Positions 15,412-23,665 are shown, counted from the stretch's first letter. The stretch is 23,847 nucleotides of DNA from Jeotgalicoccus sp. (GCA_003513765.1 DONT01000003.1:1-23847); one strand, 5' to 3'. Notes: generated by a model from the sequence alone, not told the origin. A program made the numbers and translations.

Positions 15412-15879
15412 ATGAACCACGTTGTATTATATCAGCCGGAAATACCGCAAAACACAGGAAACATCGCAAGAACATGTGTCGCAACAGGCACACCGCTCCA
15501 TCTGATTAAACCTTACGGGTTCAGTCTGGAAGACAAGTATGTGAAACGTGCGGGTCTGGATTATTGGAAAGACCTCGAGCTTTATGAATATGACACAATA
15601 GAAGAGTTTTTTGAGAAGAACCAAGGGCATTACTATATGATTTCCAAGTTCGGCAAAAAGAACTTTACGGATATGGACTACAGCAATTCTGAAGAAACGC
15701 ATTACTTTGTCTTCGGCCGGGAAACAAAAGGGCTGCCGGACTGGTTAAAAGACGAATATGAAGAATCGCTGATGAGAATACCGATGACAGACAAGGTCCG
15801 TTCGCTGAATTTATCGAACACAGTCGGTATACTGGTATATGAGGCATTAAGACAGCAGGACTATCCAGGACTTAAATAG
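15412..15879 (+). CDS. trmL: tRNA (cytidine/uridine-34-2'-O)-methyltransferase
   Basis: This SpoU-class methyltransferase of 155 residues (E. coli TrmL has 157) methylates the 2'-O of the wobble nucleotide in tRNA-Leu isoacceptors with SAM. The three SPOUT motifs are present: IPQNTGNIARTC at 11-22, FGRETKGLP at 101-109, and IPMTDKVRSLNLSNTVGI at 123-140, which forms the trefoil knot with the SAM site. It has no extra RNA-binding domain, as is typical. ATG follows AAGGAG. It is second in the operon, and its TAG stop forms part of the AGGAGG site for nfrA. The tRNA-Leu(CAA) at 492-576 is of the target type. Confidence 0.95.
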   Translation: MNHVVLYQPEIPQNTGNIARTCVATGTPLHLIKPYGFSLEDKYVKRAGLDYWKDLELYEYDTIEEFFEKNQGHYYMISKFGKKNFTDMDYSNSEETHYFVFGRETKGLPDWLKDEYEESLMRIPMTDKVRSLNLSNTVGILVYEALRQQDYPGLK

Positions 15880-15891
15880 GAGGTTTTTTTG

Positions 15892-16629
15892 ATGAATGAC
15901 GTTATAAAATTATTAAATAATCACCGTTCTTTAAGAAAGTTTACAGATGAGAAATTATCACTTGAAACAATTAAAACACTGGTTGGTGCAGCGCAGAGTG
16001 CAAGTACATCAAGCTATGTACAGGCTTACTCAATTATGGGCGTTACTGACCCTGAAAAGAAAAAGGCGCTGCGTGAGATTAGTACACAAAGCTATGTAGA
16101 ACATAACGGGCATCTGTTCGTTTTTGTTGTGGATTTTTATCGTCATAAAGAACTTGCTGAACAGACAGGCGGGGAAATTGCATACGATAAAACAGAAAAC
16201 CTGATTGTCGGTGTCGTGGATGCTAGTTTAGCAGCTCAAAATATGGCAATCGCAGCAGAGAGCATGGGGCTGGGTATTTGCTACATTGGTTCACTGCGCA
16301 ATGATATGAAAAAAGCCGGTGAAATTTTAGGACTGCCGGAAGGTACATTCGCACTGTTTGGCATGGTTGCAGGATATCCTGAAGATGAAGGCTCACAAAA
16401 AGAACGTCTGCCGTTTGAAGCGGTATATCATGAAAATACTTATCAGAGAATTGACGAAGTTCAGAGTGATATCGAAGCATACGATCAGCGTATCAGCGAT
16501 TATTACAGCGACAGAACTGACGGTAAACGCGCTGATAAGTGGAGTGAGCAGATTATTGATATGCTCAGCAAAAAACAGCGTCTGGATGTAGACACTGTCT
16601 TAAAAGAAAAAGGCTTTTTAGGCCAGTAA
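15892..16629 (+). CDS. nfrA: NfrA-type NADPH-dependent FMN nitroreductase
   Basis: This 245-residue flavoprotein of the NfsA/NfrA subfamily uses NADPH to reduce nitroaromatics, FMN and, in staphylococci, disulfides or S-nitrosoglutathione. Visible marks are NHRSLRKFTDEKL at 10-22 (FMN phosphate contact), ASTSSYVQAYSI, SYVEHNGHLFVFVVD, and AAESMGLGICYIGSLRND in the middle, which is the FMN site. The tail is the extended C-terminal arm typical of the dimer. AGGAGG (15878-15883) overlaps the trmL stop; I chose ATG 15892 with eight bases spacing over TTG 15889. It is third in the queG-trmL operon and ends at a strong hairpin. Its function is unrelated to tRNA modification unless through redox supply. 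Confidence 0.9.
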   Translation: MNDVIKLLNNHRSLRKFTDEKLSLETIKTLVGAAQSASTSSYVQAYSIMGVTDPEKKKALREISTQSYVEHNGHLFVFVVDFYRHKELAEQTGGEIAYDKTENLIVGVVDASLAAQNMAIAAESMGLGICYIGSLRNDMKKAGEILGLPEGTFALFGMVAGYPEDEGSQKERLPFEAVYHENTYQRIDEVQSDIEAYDQRISDYYSDRTDGKRADKWSEQIIDMLSKKQRLDVDTVLKEKGFLGQ

Positions 16630-16633
16630 AGAT

Positions 16634-16674
16634 AAAAGTGCCTGCAGAATTAATTTTCTGCAGGCGCTTTTTTT
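16634..16674. terminator. Bidirectional terminator between nfrA and the FNR-like gene
   Basis: The stem AAAGTGCCTGCAGAA/TTCTGCAGGCGCTTT, with one T-G pair and a six-base loop, is followed by a T run. A-rich flanks let it work on both strands. Confidence 0.93.
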
Positions 16675-16682
16675 ACCTTAAT

Positions 16683-17387
16683 TTAATTGGCAAAGAATTT
16701 TTCTCTCTGACCCTCATGTTTGTCGAGCATAATCTGATGATTTGGAATACCCTGTTTAAGCAGCAGTTCGATATTTTGTCTTAAAAACTCATCACTGCCG
16801 ACGACGTAAAATAACCCGTCTTTATCTTCGGTAAGTTTTGCTGCTTCCTCGTAATATTCACTGCGGCTGCCGACGAAATGTGCAGTCAGATTTTTATCAG
16901 CAGATGATTCAAATATATTAGTGAATAAATAATTTTTAGATGAATCAATATTTAACGAGTGTATTTTAGCCACATTATCATTGTTGCTAAGGTAATCCAG
17001 AGCGAGCGGTCTGAAAGTAGCGAGGCCGACACCTGAAGAAAGCATATAAATATTTTTGCCTTCACGTTTTAAAGGCACGTTGGTATGTGTTTTAAAGATT
17101 GCTGCTTCGCTGCCGATCGGCATTTCATTTAAAATTTGTTTAAACTTCGATGCATCATGTCTGATACGTGTTGTGATACCAATCGTATTTTCATCTTTCA
17201 GTGTTGAAATCGACATATGTCTGATTAAGCTTCTGTCAGGTTTTTCACCAGCATTGAAACCTTCAAAAGCAAGATGGATGTGAGAACCTTCCTCCCACGT
17301 ATAATCTTCAGGGCATTCGAAAACGAAAGTTTTTACTTCCGGTGATTCAGTAATTACATCTATGAGCTTGCTCCAGTAAATTTGCAT
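16683..17387 (-). CDS. Fur-regulated FNR-like FAD/NAD(P)H reductase
   Basis: This 234-residue flavoprotein has the ferredoxin-NADP reductase fold. An N-terminal beta-barrel FAD domain carries SLIRHMSIST at 53-62 (the RxxS flavin motif). The nucleotide-binding domain has MLSSGVGLATFRPL at 115-128, and the C-terminal stretch is VVGSDEFLRQNI. It has no ferredoxin or globin domain, so it works with a separate electron acceptor or free flavin or iron chelate. ATG follows AAGGAG. Its promoter is overlapped by a good Fur box, so it should be made under iron starvation. Reduction of ferric siderophores or supply of electrons for haem breakdown is a reasonable inference, but no siderophore or haem genes are in the window. 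Confidence 0.83.
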   Translation of the reverse strand: MQIYWSKLIDVITESPEVKTFVFECPEDYTWEEGSHIHLAFEGFNAGEKPDRSLIRHMSISTLKDENTIGITTRIRHDASKFKQILNEMPIGSEAAIFKTHTNVPLKREGKNIYMLSSGVGLATFRPLALDYLSNNDNVAKIHSLNIDSSKNYLFTNIFESSADKNLTAHFVGSRSEYYEEAAKLTEDKDGLFYVVGSDEFLRQNIELLLKQGIPNHQIMLDKHEGQREKFFAN

Positions 17388-17435
17388 GAATATAATCTCC
17401 TTAGTCCTGCTTAATATGTATAGCCTTTACATATT

Positions 17436-17466
17436 ATTATATATTAATTGATAATAATTCTCAATT
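17436..17466 (-). promoter_or_regulatory. Promoter with Fur box for the FNR-like gene
   Basis: On the - strand TTGAGA (17459-17464), exactly 17 bases, TATAAT (17436-17441). Overlapping the -35 and spacer is a 10-1-10 inverted repeat at 17446-17466, AATTGATAAT-A-ATTCTCAATT, with a single mismatch. Its core TGATAAT-A-ATTCTCA fits the 7-1-7 Fur box of Bacillales. Binding would block the -35 region. Confidence 0.8.
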
Positions 17467-17542
17467 ATTTGATTTGAAAGCAGTTTGTCGGTGCTGAAAA
17501 TCGACAAGGAAAAAGCCATCGTACTTCATTCTCAAAATTTGC

Positions 17543-17576
17543 ACAAAAAAACTGAGCAGCACAAAGCTGCTCAGTT
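17543..17576 (-). terminator. Terminator of the 38-codon gene
   Basis: A perfect 11-bp stem AACTGAGCAGC/GCTGCTCAGTT with loop ACAAA is followed on the - strand by six T. It lies 20 bases after the stop of the small gene. Between it and the Fur promoter only a TTGTCG/CGACAA inverted repeat (17485-17507) is seen. Confidence 0.9.
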
Positions 17577-17596
17577 GAAAAATTTATTGAATAGAA

Positions 17597-17713
17597 CTAT
17601 TCTCTAATTTTTGTCTCCCCATCGTCCTTGTATCCCCAGTCAGTTTCGCGGCCTGCTGTAAGAATTGAAGTCAGGAAGGCTGCACAAACCATTAAAATAA
17701 GAAATGCTTTCAT
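17597..17713 (-). CDS. 38-residue single-pass membrane protein
   Basis: This small gene lies in an otherwise empty stretch. ATG (17711-17713) is preceded by CTGGAGGC ten bases upstream, and the frame ends at TAG followed by a dedicated terminator. The peptide starts MKAFLILMVCAAFLTSILTA, one hydrophobic helix, then a polar tail RETDWGYKDDGETKIRE with alternating charges. Cys10 is preceded by LMV, which is not a good lipobox. I do not recognise a family. The layout suggests a small membrane-anchored protein with the short tail outside or inside, or a short toxin or regulator. It has a possible TATAAT upstream at 17752-17757 but no strong -35. Confidence 0.65.
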   Translation of the reverse strand: MKAFLILMVCAAFLTSILTAGRETDWGYKDDGETKIRE

Positions 17714-17840
17714 TGTTGATTTGCCTCCAGTACTTATATATTAATTACATTTATTATAAACCATTCTGCGGAGATTAAAAAGGCTTTGTTGTAAAAAAGG
17801 TGTTTTCTCATTTTTAATTTATGTTTCTTATCAAGATTAC

Positions 17841-17866
17841 GTTATTTTAATCGACGTTTAGGGTAA
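17841..17866 (+). promoter_or_regulatory. Sigma-B-like promoter of the NagB-like gene
   Basis: GTTATT (17841-17846), 14 bases, GGGTAA (17861-17866). The -10 half and the spacing equal those at 11557-11582; the -35 half is weaker. The leader would be about 50 bases before ATG 17924. Confidence 0.45.
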
Positions 17867-17923
17867 GATAAATGTAATATTAAGATTAAACTACAATGCG
17901 ACGATTATTGGAGGACAAAAATT

Positions 17924-18502
17924 ATGGCAATGAATTTTAAAATATTTGAAACTAAAGAACTCGCAGACATTTTTGCGGCGGATTTATTACGTAAACAGAT
18001 TCATAACAATCCGGAGAGTATTTTAGCTCTTGATGTTAATGAAGACTTATCTCAGGTATATGAAAAATTTGTCGGCGAAGTAAAAAATCATCCTGCAGAT
18101 TTATCTGAAGTGCAGCTTTTTGCAGTAGGCAAGGGCGGAATGGATGTTTTCAAAAATCTCGATATTCCTTCGTCACAGTTAAACAGCGGGGGCACAGCCG
18201 ATGATCTTGAGGACAAAGGCAAGAAAAAAGTAAATGTAGCAATGCTCAATTTAAATTCGAATAAAAAAGTCGGTTTCAATAACGATAACGAAGAACTCTT
18301 TAAAGCCAAGGAGCTCTTTATCTATGCAACTGGAACTGATAAGAGTGCAGTAGTAAGAAATCTTTATGATGCTAACCTGAACGGTAACGGCGCATTAAGC
18401 GAAATTAAGAAGCATCGCATGGTAACTGTCGTTATTGATAAGGAGGCAGCAGCTAATTTAGATCAGGATATTGTGGAATATTACTCTTATAAGTTTGCAT
18501 AG
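17924..18502 (+). CDS. Degenerate NagB/6-phosphogluconolactonase-like protein
   Basis: This 192-residue cytoplasmic protein begins MNFKIFETKELADIFAADLL followed by NPESILALDVNEDLSQVYEKFV, the spacing of glucosamine-6-phosphate deaminase / 6-phosphogluconolactonase proteins. Staphylococci carry similar short proteins annotated as glucosamine-6-phosphate isomerase. The phosphate loop (family TGSTP) reads DVNED here, and no DGHxAF catalytic motif is seen; the equivalent area may be NGNGALSEIKKHRM. It is also about 45 residues shorter than true NagB. A deaminase activity is therefore doubtful; a binding or regulatory role is possible. ATG follows TGGAGGA. It is a single gene under a possible sigma-B promoter, just before fumC. 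Confidence 0.6.
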   Translation: MAMNFKIFETKELADIFAADLLRKQIHNNPESILALDVNEDLSQVYEKFVGEVKNHPADLSEVQLFAVGKGGMDVFKNLDIPSSQLNSGGTADDLEDKGKKKVNVAMLNLNSNKKVGFNNDNEELFKAKELFIYATGTDKSAVVRNLYDANLNGNGALSEIKKHRMVTVVIDKEAAANLDQDIVEYYSYKFA

Positions 18503-18527
18503 ATCATTTCTTAATGAATCCTTTCGC

Positions 18528-18560
18528 AATATAGTATAAACTAGTAATGAATACTATATT
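18528..18560 (+). promoter_or_regulatory. Inverted repeat next to the fumC ribosome binding site
   Basis: AATATAGTAT (18528-18537) and ATACTATATT (18551-18560) are perfect 10-bp arms 13 bases apart, ending two bases before the GGGGGGA ribosome binding site of fumC. There is no T run, so it is not a terminator. It could be an operator, or an AU-rich hairpin affecting translation. Confidence 0.45.
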
Positions 18561-18576
18561 TCGGGGGGATTTTTGT

Positions 18577-19965
18577 ATGTCATTTAGAATTGAACACGAT
18601 ACAATTGGTGAAATTAAGGTGCCTGCTGATAAGTTTTGGGCAGCACAAACTGAAAGAAGCCGTCAGAACTTTCCAGTAGGCAAAGAAAAAATGCCGATTG
18701 AGGTTATCGTAGCATTTGCTCACTTAAAGAAAGCAACTGCGATCGTAAACAGCGATTTAGGAAAGCTTTCTTCTGTGAAAAAAGATGCGATTGTATTTGC
18801 ATGTGAAAAAATAATTGCCCGTGAACTGGACGAGCATTTCCCGCTTGTCGTATGGCAAACAGGCAGTGGAACACAAAGTAATATGAACGTTAACGAAGTA
18901 GTAAGCTACGTTGCGAACCAGTACTTGAAAGATCAGGGCAGTGATGAAGTTGTACATCCAAACGACGATGTTAACAAATCACAAAGTTCGAATGATACGT
19001 ATCCTACTGCAATGTACGTTGCACTGAGTCAAGCAATTGAACACCAGCTGATTCCTGCACTTGAAAAACTTCACGGAACGTTTGAAGAAAAACAGGAGAA
19101 GTTTAAAGATATTATTAAAATTGGCCGTACGCACCTTCAGGATGCGACACCAGTTACTTTAGGCCAGGAAATCAGCGGCTGGGCATATATGCTTGAAAAA
19201 TCAAAAGAAATGATCAATCAGTCGAGAAAACAGTTAGGCAACCTTGCTATCGGGGGGACTGCTGTAGGTACGGGGCTCAATGCTCATCCAGAATTCGGTG
19301 ACAAAGTAGCTGCACAAATTGCCAAACAGACTGGTCTGCCTTTTGTGTCGTCACCTAATAAATTCCATGCCTTAACTTCATATGATGAAGTTGTTTACGT
19401 ACATGGTTCATTGAAAGCACTTGCTGCAGATTTAATGAAGATTGCAAACGATGTTAGATGGCTTGCATCCGGACCGCGTGCCGGTCTTGGCGAAATTGAA
19501 ATTCCTTCAAACGAGCCAGGCTCATCAATTATGCCGGGCAAAGTGAACCCGACGCAGTCTGAAATGCTGACAATGGTCGTAGCCCAGGTATTTGGTAACG
19601 ATACTGCTGTAAGCTTCGGAGCATCACAGGGTAACTTTGAGTTAAACGTCTTTAAGCCGGTTATTTTATATAACACACTGCAGTCAATTTACTTACTTGC
19701 TGACGGCATGGATACATTTAACGACAAATGTGCTGTAGGAATTGAACCTGTTCAGGAAAACATCGACAGATTCTTAAATAACTCATTAATGCTGGTAACA
19801 GCATTAAATCCGCACATTGGTTATGAAAATGCTGCGAAAATTGCTAAAAACGCACACGCCAAAGGAATCACATTAAGAGAGTCTGCGCTCAATTCAGGAA
19901 TGCTGACAGAAGAGCAGTATGATCAATGGATTAGACCGGAAGACATGATTCACTCTAAAGAGTAG
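18577..19965 (+). CDS. fumC: Class II fumarate hydratase
   Basis: This citric-acid-cycle enzyme interconverts fumarate and malate. The 462-residue, iron-free class II enzyme shows TGSGTQSNMNVNEV at 95-108, HPNDDVNKSQSSND at 127-140, GRTHLQDATP at 183-192 with the catalytic-site His186, and the superfamily signature GSSIMPGKVNPTQ at 315-327 with Ser316. I start it at ATG 18577, seven bases after GGGGGGA, because MSFRIEHDTIGEIKVP is the conserved N-terminus; an in-frame ATG at 18547 has no site before it. The ppx gene starts ten bases after its stop, so the two are very likely co-transcribed. Confidence 0.98.
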   Translation: MSFRIEHDTIGEIKVPADKFWAAQTERSRQNFPVGKEKMPIEVIVAFAHLKKATAIVNSDLGKLSSVKKDAIVFACEKIIARELDEHFPLVVWQTGSGTQSNMNVNEVVSYVANQYLKDQGSDEVVHPNDDVNKSQSSNDTYPTAMYVALSQAIEHQLIPALEKLHGTFEEKQEKFKDIIKIGRTHLQDATPVTLGQEISGWAYMLEKSKEMINQSRKQLGNLAIGGTAVGTGLNAHPEFGDKVAAQIAKQTGLPFVSSPNKFHALTSYDEVVYVHGSLKALAADLMKIANDVRWLASGPRAGLGEIEIPSNEPGSSIMPGKVNPTQSEMLTMVVAQVFGNDTAVSFGASQGNFELNVFKPVILYNTLQSIYLLADGMDTFNDKCAVGIEPVQENIDRFLNNSLMLVTALNPHIGYENAAKIAKNAHAKGITLRESALNSGMLTEEQYDQWIRPEDMIHSKE

Positions 19966-19975
19966 GGGTTTTTCG

Positions 19976-21502
19976 ATGACAAAAATAAGCTTAATAGATA
20001 TCGGGTCCAACACGATTCGACTTGTACTTTTTAAATACACTAAAAAACACGGTATAAAGGAAATAAGAAACATTAAAACACCAGCACGTTTAGCCCAGTA
20101 TATTGATGCTGACGGCTATATGGCTGAAGAAGGTATTTTAGCTTTATTAAAAATACTGAACAGTTTTAAGCAGATTTCCGAAAAATATCATATAACTAAT
20201 ATTTATCCCGTGGCAACAGCTGCTATAAGGCAATCCAATAACCGGGATGAAATTTTAGAGCGTATTAAATCCGAGCTTGATCTGGATGCTAAAATTATCA
20301 GCGGTGAAGAAGAAGCAACGCTTGGATTCGAAGCAACGGTTCATACAATCAGTTATTACGATGCCGTGACAATTGATATCGGTGGGGGAAGTACAGAGCT
20401 TACTTTTTACGAAGATAAAGAAATTATTTACCGGACGAGTTTATCGTTTGGTGTGGTTACTTTAAACAAAATGTTTTTTGAAGGTAAAAAACATAATGAT
20501 AAAGCAGCAATTAAACAGACAAAGCAATTTGTAGAAGAAGAATTCAGCAAAGTAAACTGGCTGCGTGACCGCCGTGTGCCAATTTTAGCTATCGGCGGGA
20601 GTGCGCGTAACATAGCGCGTATACACCAGTCGATGATTAGCTATCCGATTGCCGGTGTTCACGGCTATACGATGGTGCGCAACGATTTGCACGACGTGTA
20701 TAAGCGGCTGAAAAATACAGACACTGAGAACCTGGATGATATCGACGGGCTGAGCAAAGACCGTGCTGATATTATTCTGCCAAGCAGCATCGTCTTTAAA
20801 ACACTGCTTAATGTCGTCGGCGCTAAAGAATTCAAATTCAGCCGCAAAGGGCTTCGTGAAGGAATGGCGATGAGAATTTTCGGTAAAGAATACCCCGTTG
20901 CTTTTAATAAGTACAGAGTATTTGAAGATTCTATCGAACAGCTGGCTAATGATTTTAATCTGGATCCGACAGATACAGAAAAGCGTACAGAAATTGTTGA
21001 TCGTCTCTATCATGAGCTTGAGCGTCTGGATATACTTTCCTTATCACGGACAAATAAAATGATTATGAAACATGCTGCGGGGATATATTATTTAGGAGAC
21101 TTTATCGACAGAGACGCGTCGAGTCAGCACACGTACTATTTAATTTCCAACAGTAACATTAACGGAATCGGTCACCGCGACCGTGTCAGACTTGCTCTGA
21201 TTGCAAGTTATAAAAACAAAACACTGCTTGATTTTTACGCGAAGGAAACAGGCTGGTTTAATGATGAAGAGCTGGATGAAATTCAGTCGCTCGGCTCCCT
21301 CGTTAAATTTGCCAATGCCCTGAATATTTCCAATACGGAAATTGTCGATAACCTGGAGTTATCTAAATCAGAAGACGGTTTCAGACTGAACATCCAGTAT
21401 AATGGGGACCCGATTGCAGAAGAATATCATTCAGTACGTCAAAAGAAACATATTGAGAAAATTCTCGGCGGGGATTTGTGGATAGAATTTACAGAATCTT
21501 AA
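19976..21502 (+). CDS. ppx: Exopolyphosphatase, Ppx/GppA family
   Basis: It removes terminal phosphates from inorganic polyphosphate, and members may also act on pppGpp. The 508-residue protein has the actin-like fold: phosphate loop DIGSNTIRLVLF at 8-19, VATAAIRQS at 79-87, ISGEEEATLGFEA at 108-120, and the second loop TIDIGGGSTEL at 132-142. The C-terminal part from about 320 is helical and HD-like (HAAGIYYLGDFIDRD, GIGHRDRVRLALIASY). AGGGG, overlapping the fumC stop, serves as ribosome binding site. It is followed by ppk after 39 bases. Ppx next to Ppk is a common pairing for polyphosphate turnover. Specificity for polyP over pppGpp is inferred from the partner. Confidence 0.93.
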   Translation: MTKISLIDIGSNTIRLVLFKYTKKHGIKEIRNIKTPARLAQYIDADGYMAEEGILALLKILNSFKQISEKYHITNIYPVATAAIRQSNNRDEILERIKSELDLDAKIISGEEEATLGFEATVHTISYYDAVTIDIGGGSTELTFYEDKEIIYRTSLSFGVVTLNKMFFEGKKHNDKAAIKQTKQFVEEEFSKVNWLRDRRVPILAIGGSARNIARIHQSMISYPIAGVHGYTMVRNDLHDVYKRLKNTDTENLDDIDGLSKDRADIILPSSIVFKTLLNVVGAKEFKFSRKGLREGMAMRIFGKEYPVAFNKYRVFEDSIEQLANDFNLDPTDTEKRTEIVDRLYHELERLDILSLSRTNKMIMKHAAGIYYLGDFIDRDASSQHTYYLISNSNINGIGHRDRVRLALIASYKNKTLLDFYAKETGWFNDEELDEIQSLGSLVKFANALNISNTEIVDNLELSKSEDGFRLNIQYNGDPIAEEYHSVRQKKHIEKILGGDLWIEFTES

Positions 21503-21541
21503 TATTTATACGCTATAATTATCAGGAGCAGGAGGATTATA

Positions 21542-23665
21542 ATGGCTTACAAATTGAATGATAAATCTTATTACAATAACCGCGAGTTAAGCTGGCTGCG
21601 ATTTAATTACAGAGTACTGACAGAAGCAGGCGATACACGTAATCCTCTTCTTGAGCGCTTGAAATTTATAGCAATAACGAGCTCTAACCTTGATGAGTTT
21701 TTCATGGTCAGGGTGGCTGGCTTAAAAGATCAGGTTAAGATGAACTATGCGGAACCGGACACCAAAACAGGTATGACGCCTGAGGAACAGCTGTCTGGAA
21801 TCGGTGAACTAAATCGTGAAAACTGCCGAATTCAATATGAAACTTATCATAATCTTATGCTTGAACTGGAAAAATTGAATGTCTTTTTAAGAAGACCTCA
21901 TCAGCTGCACCAGTCATTACAGGATAAGCTTGAAAAGTTATTTGATGAAGAAATATTACCGGCATTAACACCTTTAGGCATTGATGCATATCGGCCATTT
22001 CCTAAACTGATGAACAAAAAAATTAACATATTTGTAGATTTATCAAATGAACTCGGAAAACAGACTGCGATTGTGCAGCTGCCGACAGTTATTAAAAGAT
22101 TTTATGAATTATCTCATGAAGATAAAACATACTTTGTTCTTGCAGAGGATATTATCGAAGAATATGTATATAAATTGTTTAACGGTTATAAAATCGACAG
22201 AACATTTCCATTCAGAATTACGAGGAATGCGGATCTGACGATACATGAAGAAGGCGCAGCCGATTTATTAATTGAAATCGAGCGTTTCTTAAAAGAACGT
22301 ACAAAAGGTGCCGCAGTGCGTCTGGAAATTGACCGCAGCCGTGATGTTACGATTAACGGATCATTTTTAGAAGAACAGCTGTCATTGCACCCAGAAGACG
22401 TTTATCGTTTTGACGGGCCGCTTGATTTAACGTTTCTGTTCGAACTGACGGGAAAGTTGAAGCACAGATTTCCAAATCTTGTATTCAAACCGTTTTTCCC
22501 GCAGCAGTCTAAGTTTTTAGGCAATCGGAATGTGTATGAAACAGCATTAAAAGAAGATATATTCTTCCACCATCCGTATGAGTCCTTCCAGCCGATTGTA
22601 GAATTTGTACAGCAGGCGGCGACGGATCATGATGTGCTGGCAATTAAGCAGACACTTTACCGGGTATCCAGTGATTCACCGATTATCGAATCATTAAAAT
22701 TAGCGGCGGAAAACGGCAAGCAGGTCACAGTGCTTGTTGAACTGAAAGCCCGTTTTGATGAGCAAAATAATGTCCACTGGGCCAAAGAACTTGAAGATGC
22801 CGGCTGTCATGTTATTTACGGGATGAACTACTTGAAGACACACAGTAAAATTACGCTGGTTGTTAAAAAAGTGAATAAAAAAATCGTTAAATTCGTGCAT
22901 TTGGGCACGGGGAATTATAATGATTCGACAGCCAAACTGTATACGGATATGGGAATCATTACGACAGACCCGCGTATCGGTGACGATGCTGTAAACTTCT
23001 TTAACTATCTAAGCGGTTATTCGCTTAAGCCGGAATATAAAGAACTGCACGTTGCACCGTTTGAAATCCGCGATATGTTTGCAGAGCGCATTGATCTTGA
23101 AATCGAAAGCCATAAAAAACACGGCAACGGATATATCTTTGCGAAGATGAACTCGTTAACTGACAAGAGAATAATCGATAAACTGCTGCAGGCATCTCAG
23201 GAAGGCATTAAAGTGGATCTCGTTATCCGCGGAATATGCTGTTTAAAACCAGGGATTGAAGGCGTCAGCGATAATATTAAAGTTATAAGTGTCGTCGGCA
23301 GATTCCTCGAACACTCGAGAATCTATTACTTCTATCATAACGGTGATAAGAAAATGTTCTTATCATCAGCCGATATGATGACGAGAAATATGATTAAACG
23401 TGTGGAAATACTGTTCCCGATTAATGATCCGAGAATAGTCGAGGAATTAATCGAGGTTAATGAACTGTTTCTAAAAGACAATGTCAAAGCCCGTATGCAG
23501 ATGCCGGACGGTACTTATGAATATGTTAAAAATGATTTGCCGCCGCTAAGCGTTCAGGATGAACTGATGAAACGCGCAATGGAGAACGGCGAACAGAAGA
23601 AAACAGAATTACTTCATGAACACAGCAACATACTGGAACGAATTAAGAGCCGGTTCAGGAAGTAG
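21542..23665 (+). CDS. ppk: Polyphosphate kinase 1
   Basis: It makes inorganic polyphosphate from ATP, reversibly, through a phosphohistidine. The 707-residue protein has the full four-domain layout: N-terminal NRELSWLRFNYRVL at 13-26 and SSNLDEFFMVRVAG at 47-60, middle domain, TLYRVSSDSP at 371-380, VLVELKARFDEQNNVHWAK at 397-415, and the phosphorylated His434 in LKTHSK. HLGTGNYND follows at 453-461, and the second catalytic His591 lies in FLEHSRIYYF. SADMMTRN at 609-616 belongs to the second phospholipase-D-like domain. ATG follows GCAGGAGG. A TATAAT in the 39-base gap lacks a -35, so it probably depends on the upstream transcript. A terminator follows at 23724. Confidence 0.97.
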   Translation: MAYKLNDKSYYNNRELSWLRFNYRVLTEAGDTRNPLLERLKFIAITSSNLDEFFMVRVAGLKDQVKMNYAEPDTKTGMTPEEQLSGIGELNRENCRIQYETYHNLMLELEKLNVFLRRPHQLHQSLQDKLEKLFDEEILPALTPLGIDAYRPFPKLMNKKINIFVDLSNELGKQTAIVQLPTVIKRFYELSHEDKTYFVLAEDIIEEYVYKLFNGYKIDRTFPFRITRNADLTIHEEGAADLLIEIERFLKERTKGAAVRLEIDRSRDVTINGSFLEEQLSLHPEDVYRFDGPLDLTFLFELTGKLKHRFPNLVFKPFFPQQSKFLGNRNVYETALKEDIFFHHPYESFQPIVEFVQQAATDHDVLAIKQTLYRVSSDSPIIESLKLAAENGKQVTVLVELKARFDEQNNVHWAKELEDAGCHVIYGMNYLKTHSKITLVVKKVNKKIVKFVHLGTGNYNDSTAKLYTDMGIITTDPRIGDDAVNFFNYLSGYSLKPEYKELHVAPFEIRDMFAERIDLEIESHKKHGNGYIFAKMNSLTDKRIIDKLLQASQEGIKVDLVIRGICCLKPGIEGVSDNIKVISVVGRFLEHSRIYYFYHNGDKKMFLSSADMMTRNMIKRVEILFPINDPRIVEELIEVNELFLKDNVKARMQMPDGTYEYVKNDLPPLSVQDELMKRAMENGEQKKTELLHEHSNILERIKSRFRK

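Noticed and set aside
17485..17507. TTGTCG/CGACAA inverted repeat as a terminator
   Set aside because: The arms are only six bases with an 11-base loop and there is no T run on either side.
20585..21013. 142-codon frame opposite ppx
   Set aside because: It is antisense to a well-supported gene and its translation has no recognisable family pattern.
21509..21541. Internal promoter for ppk
   Set aside because: A TATAAT is present but no -35 at a workable distance, so read-through from the upstream genes is the simpler view.
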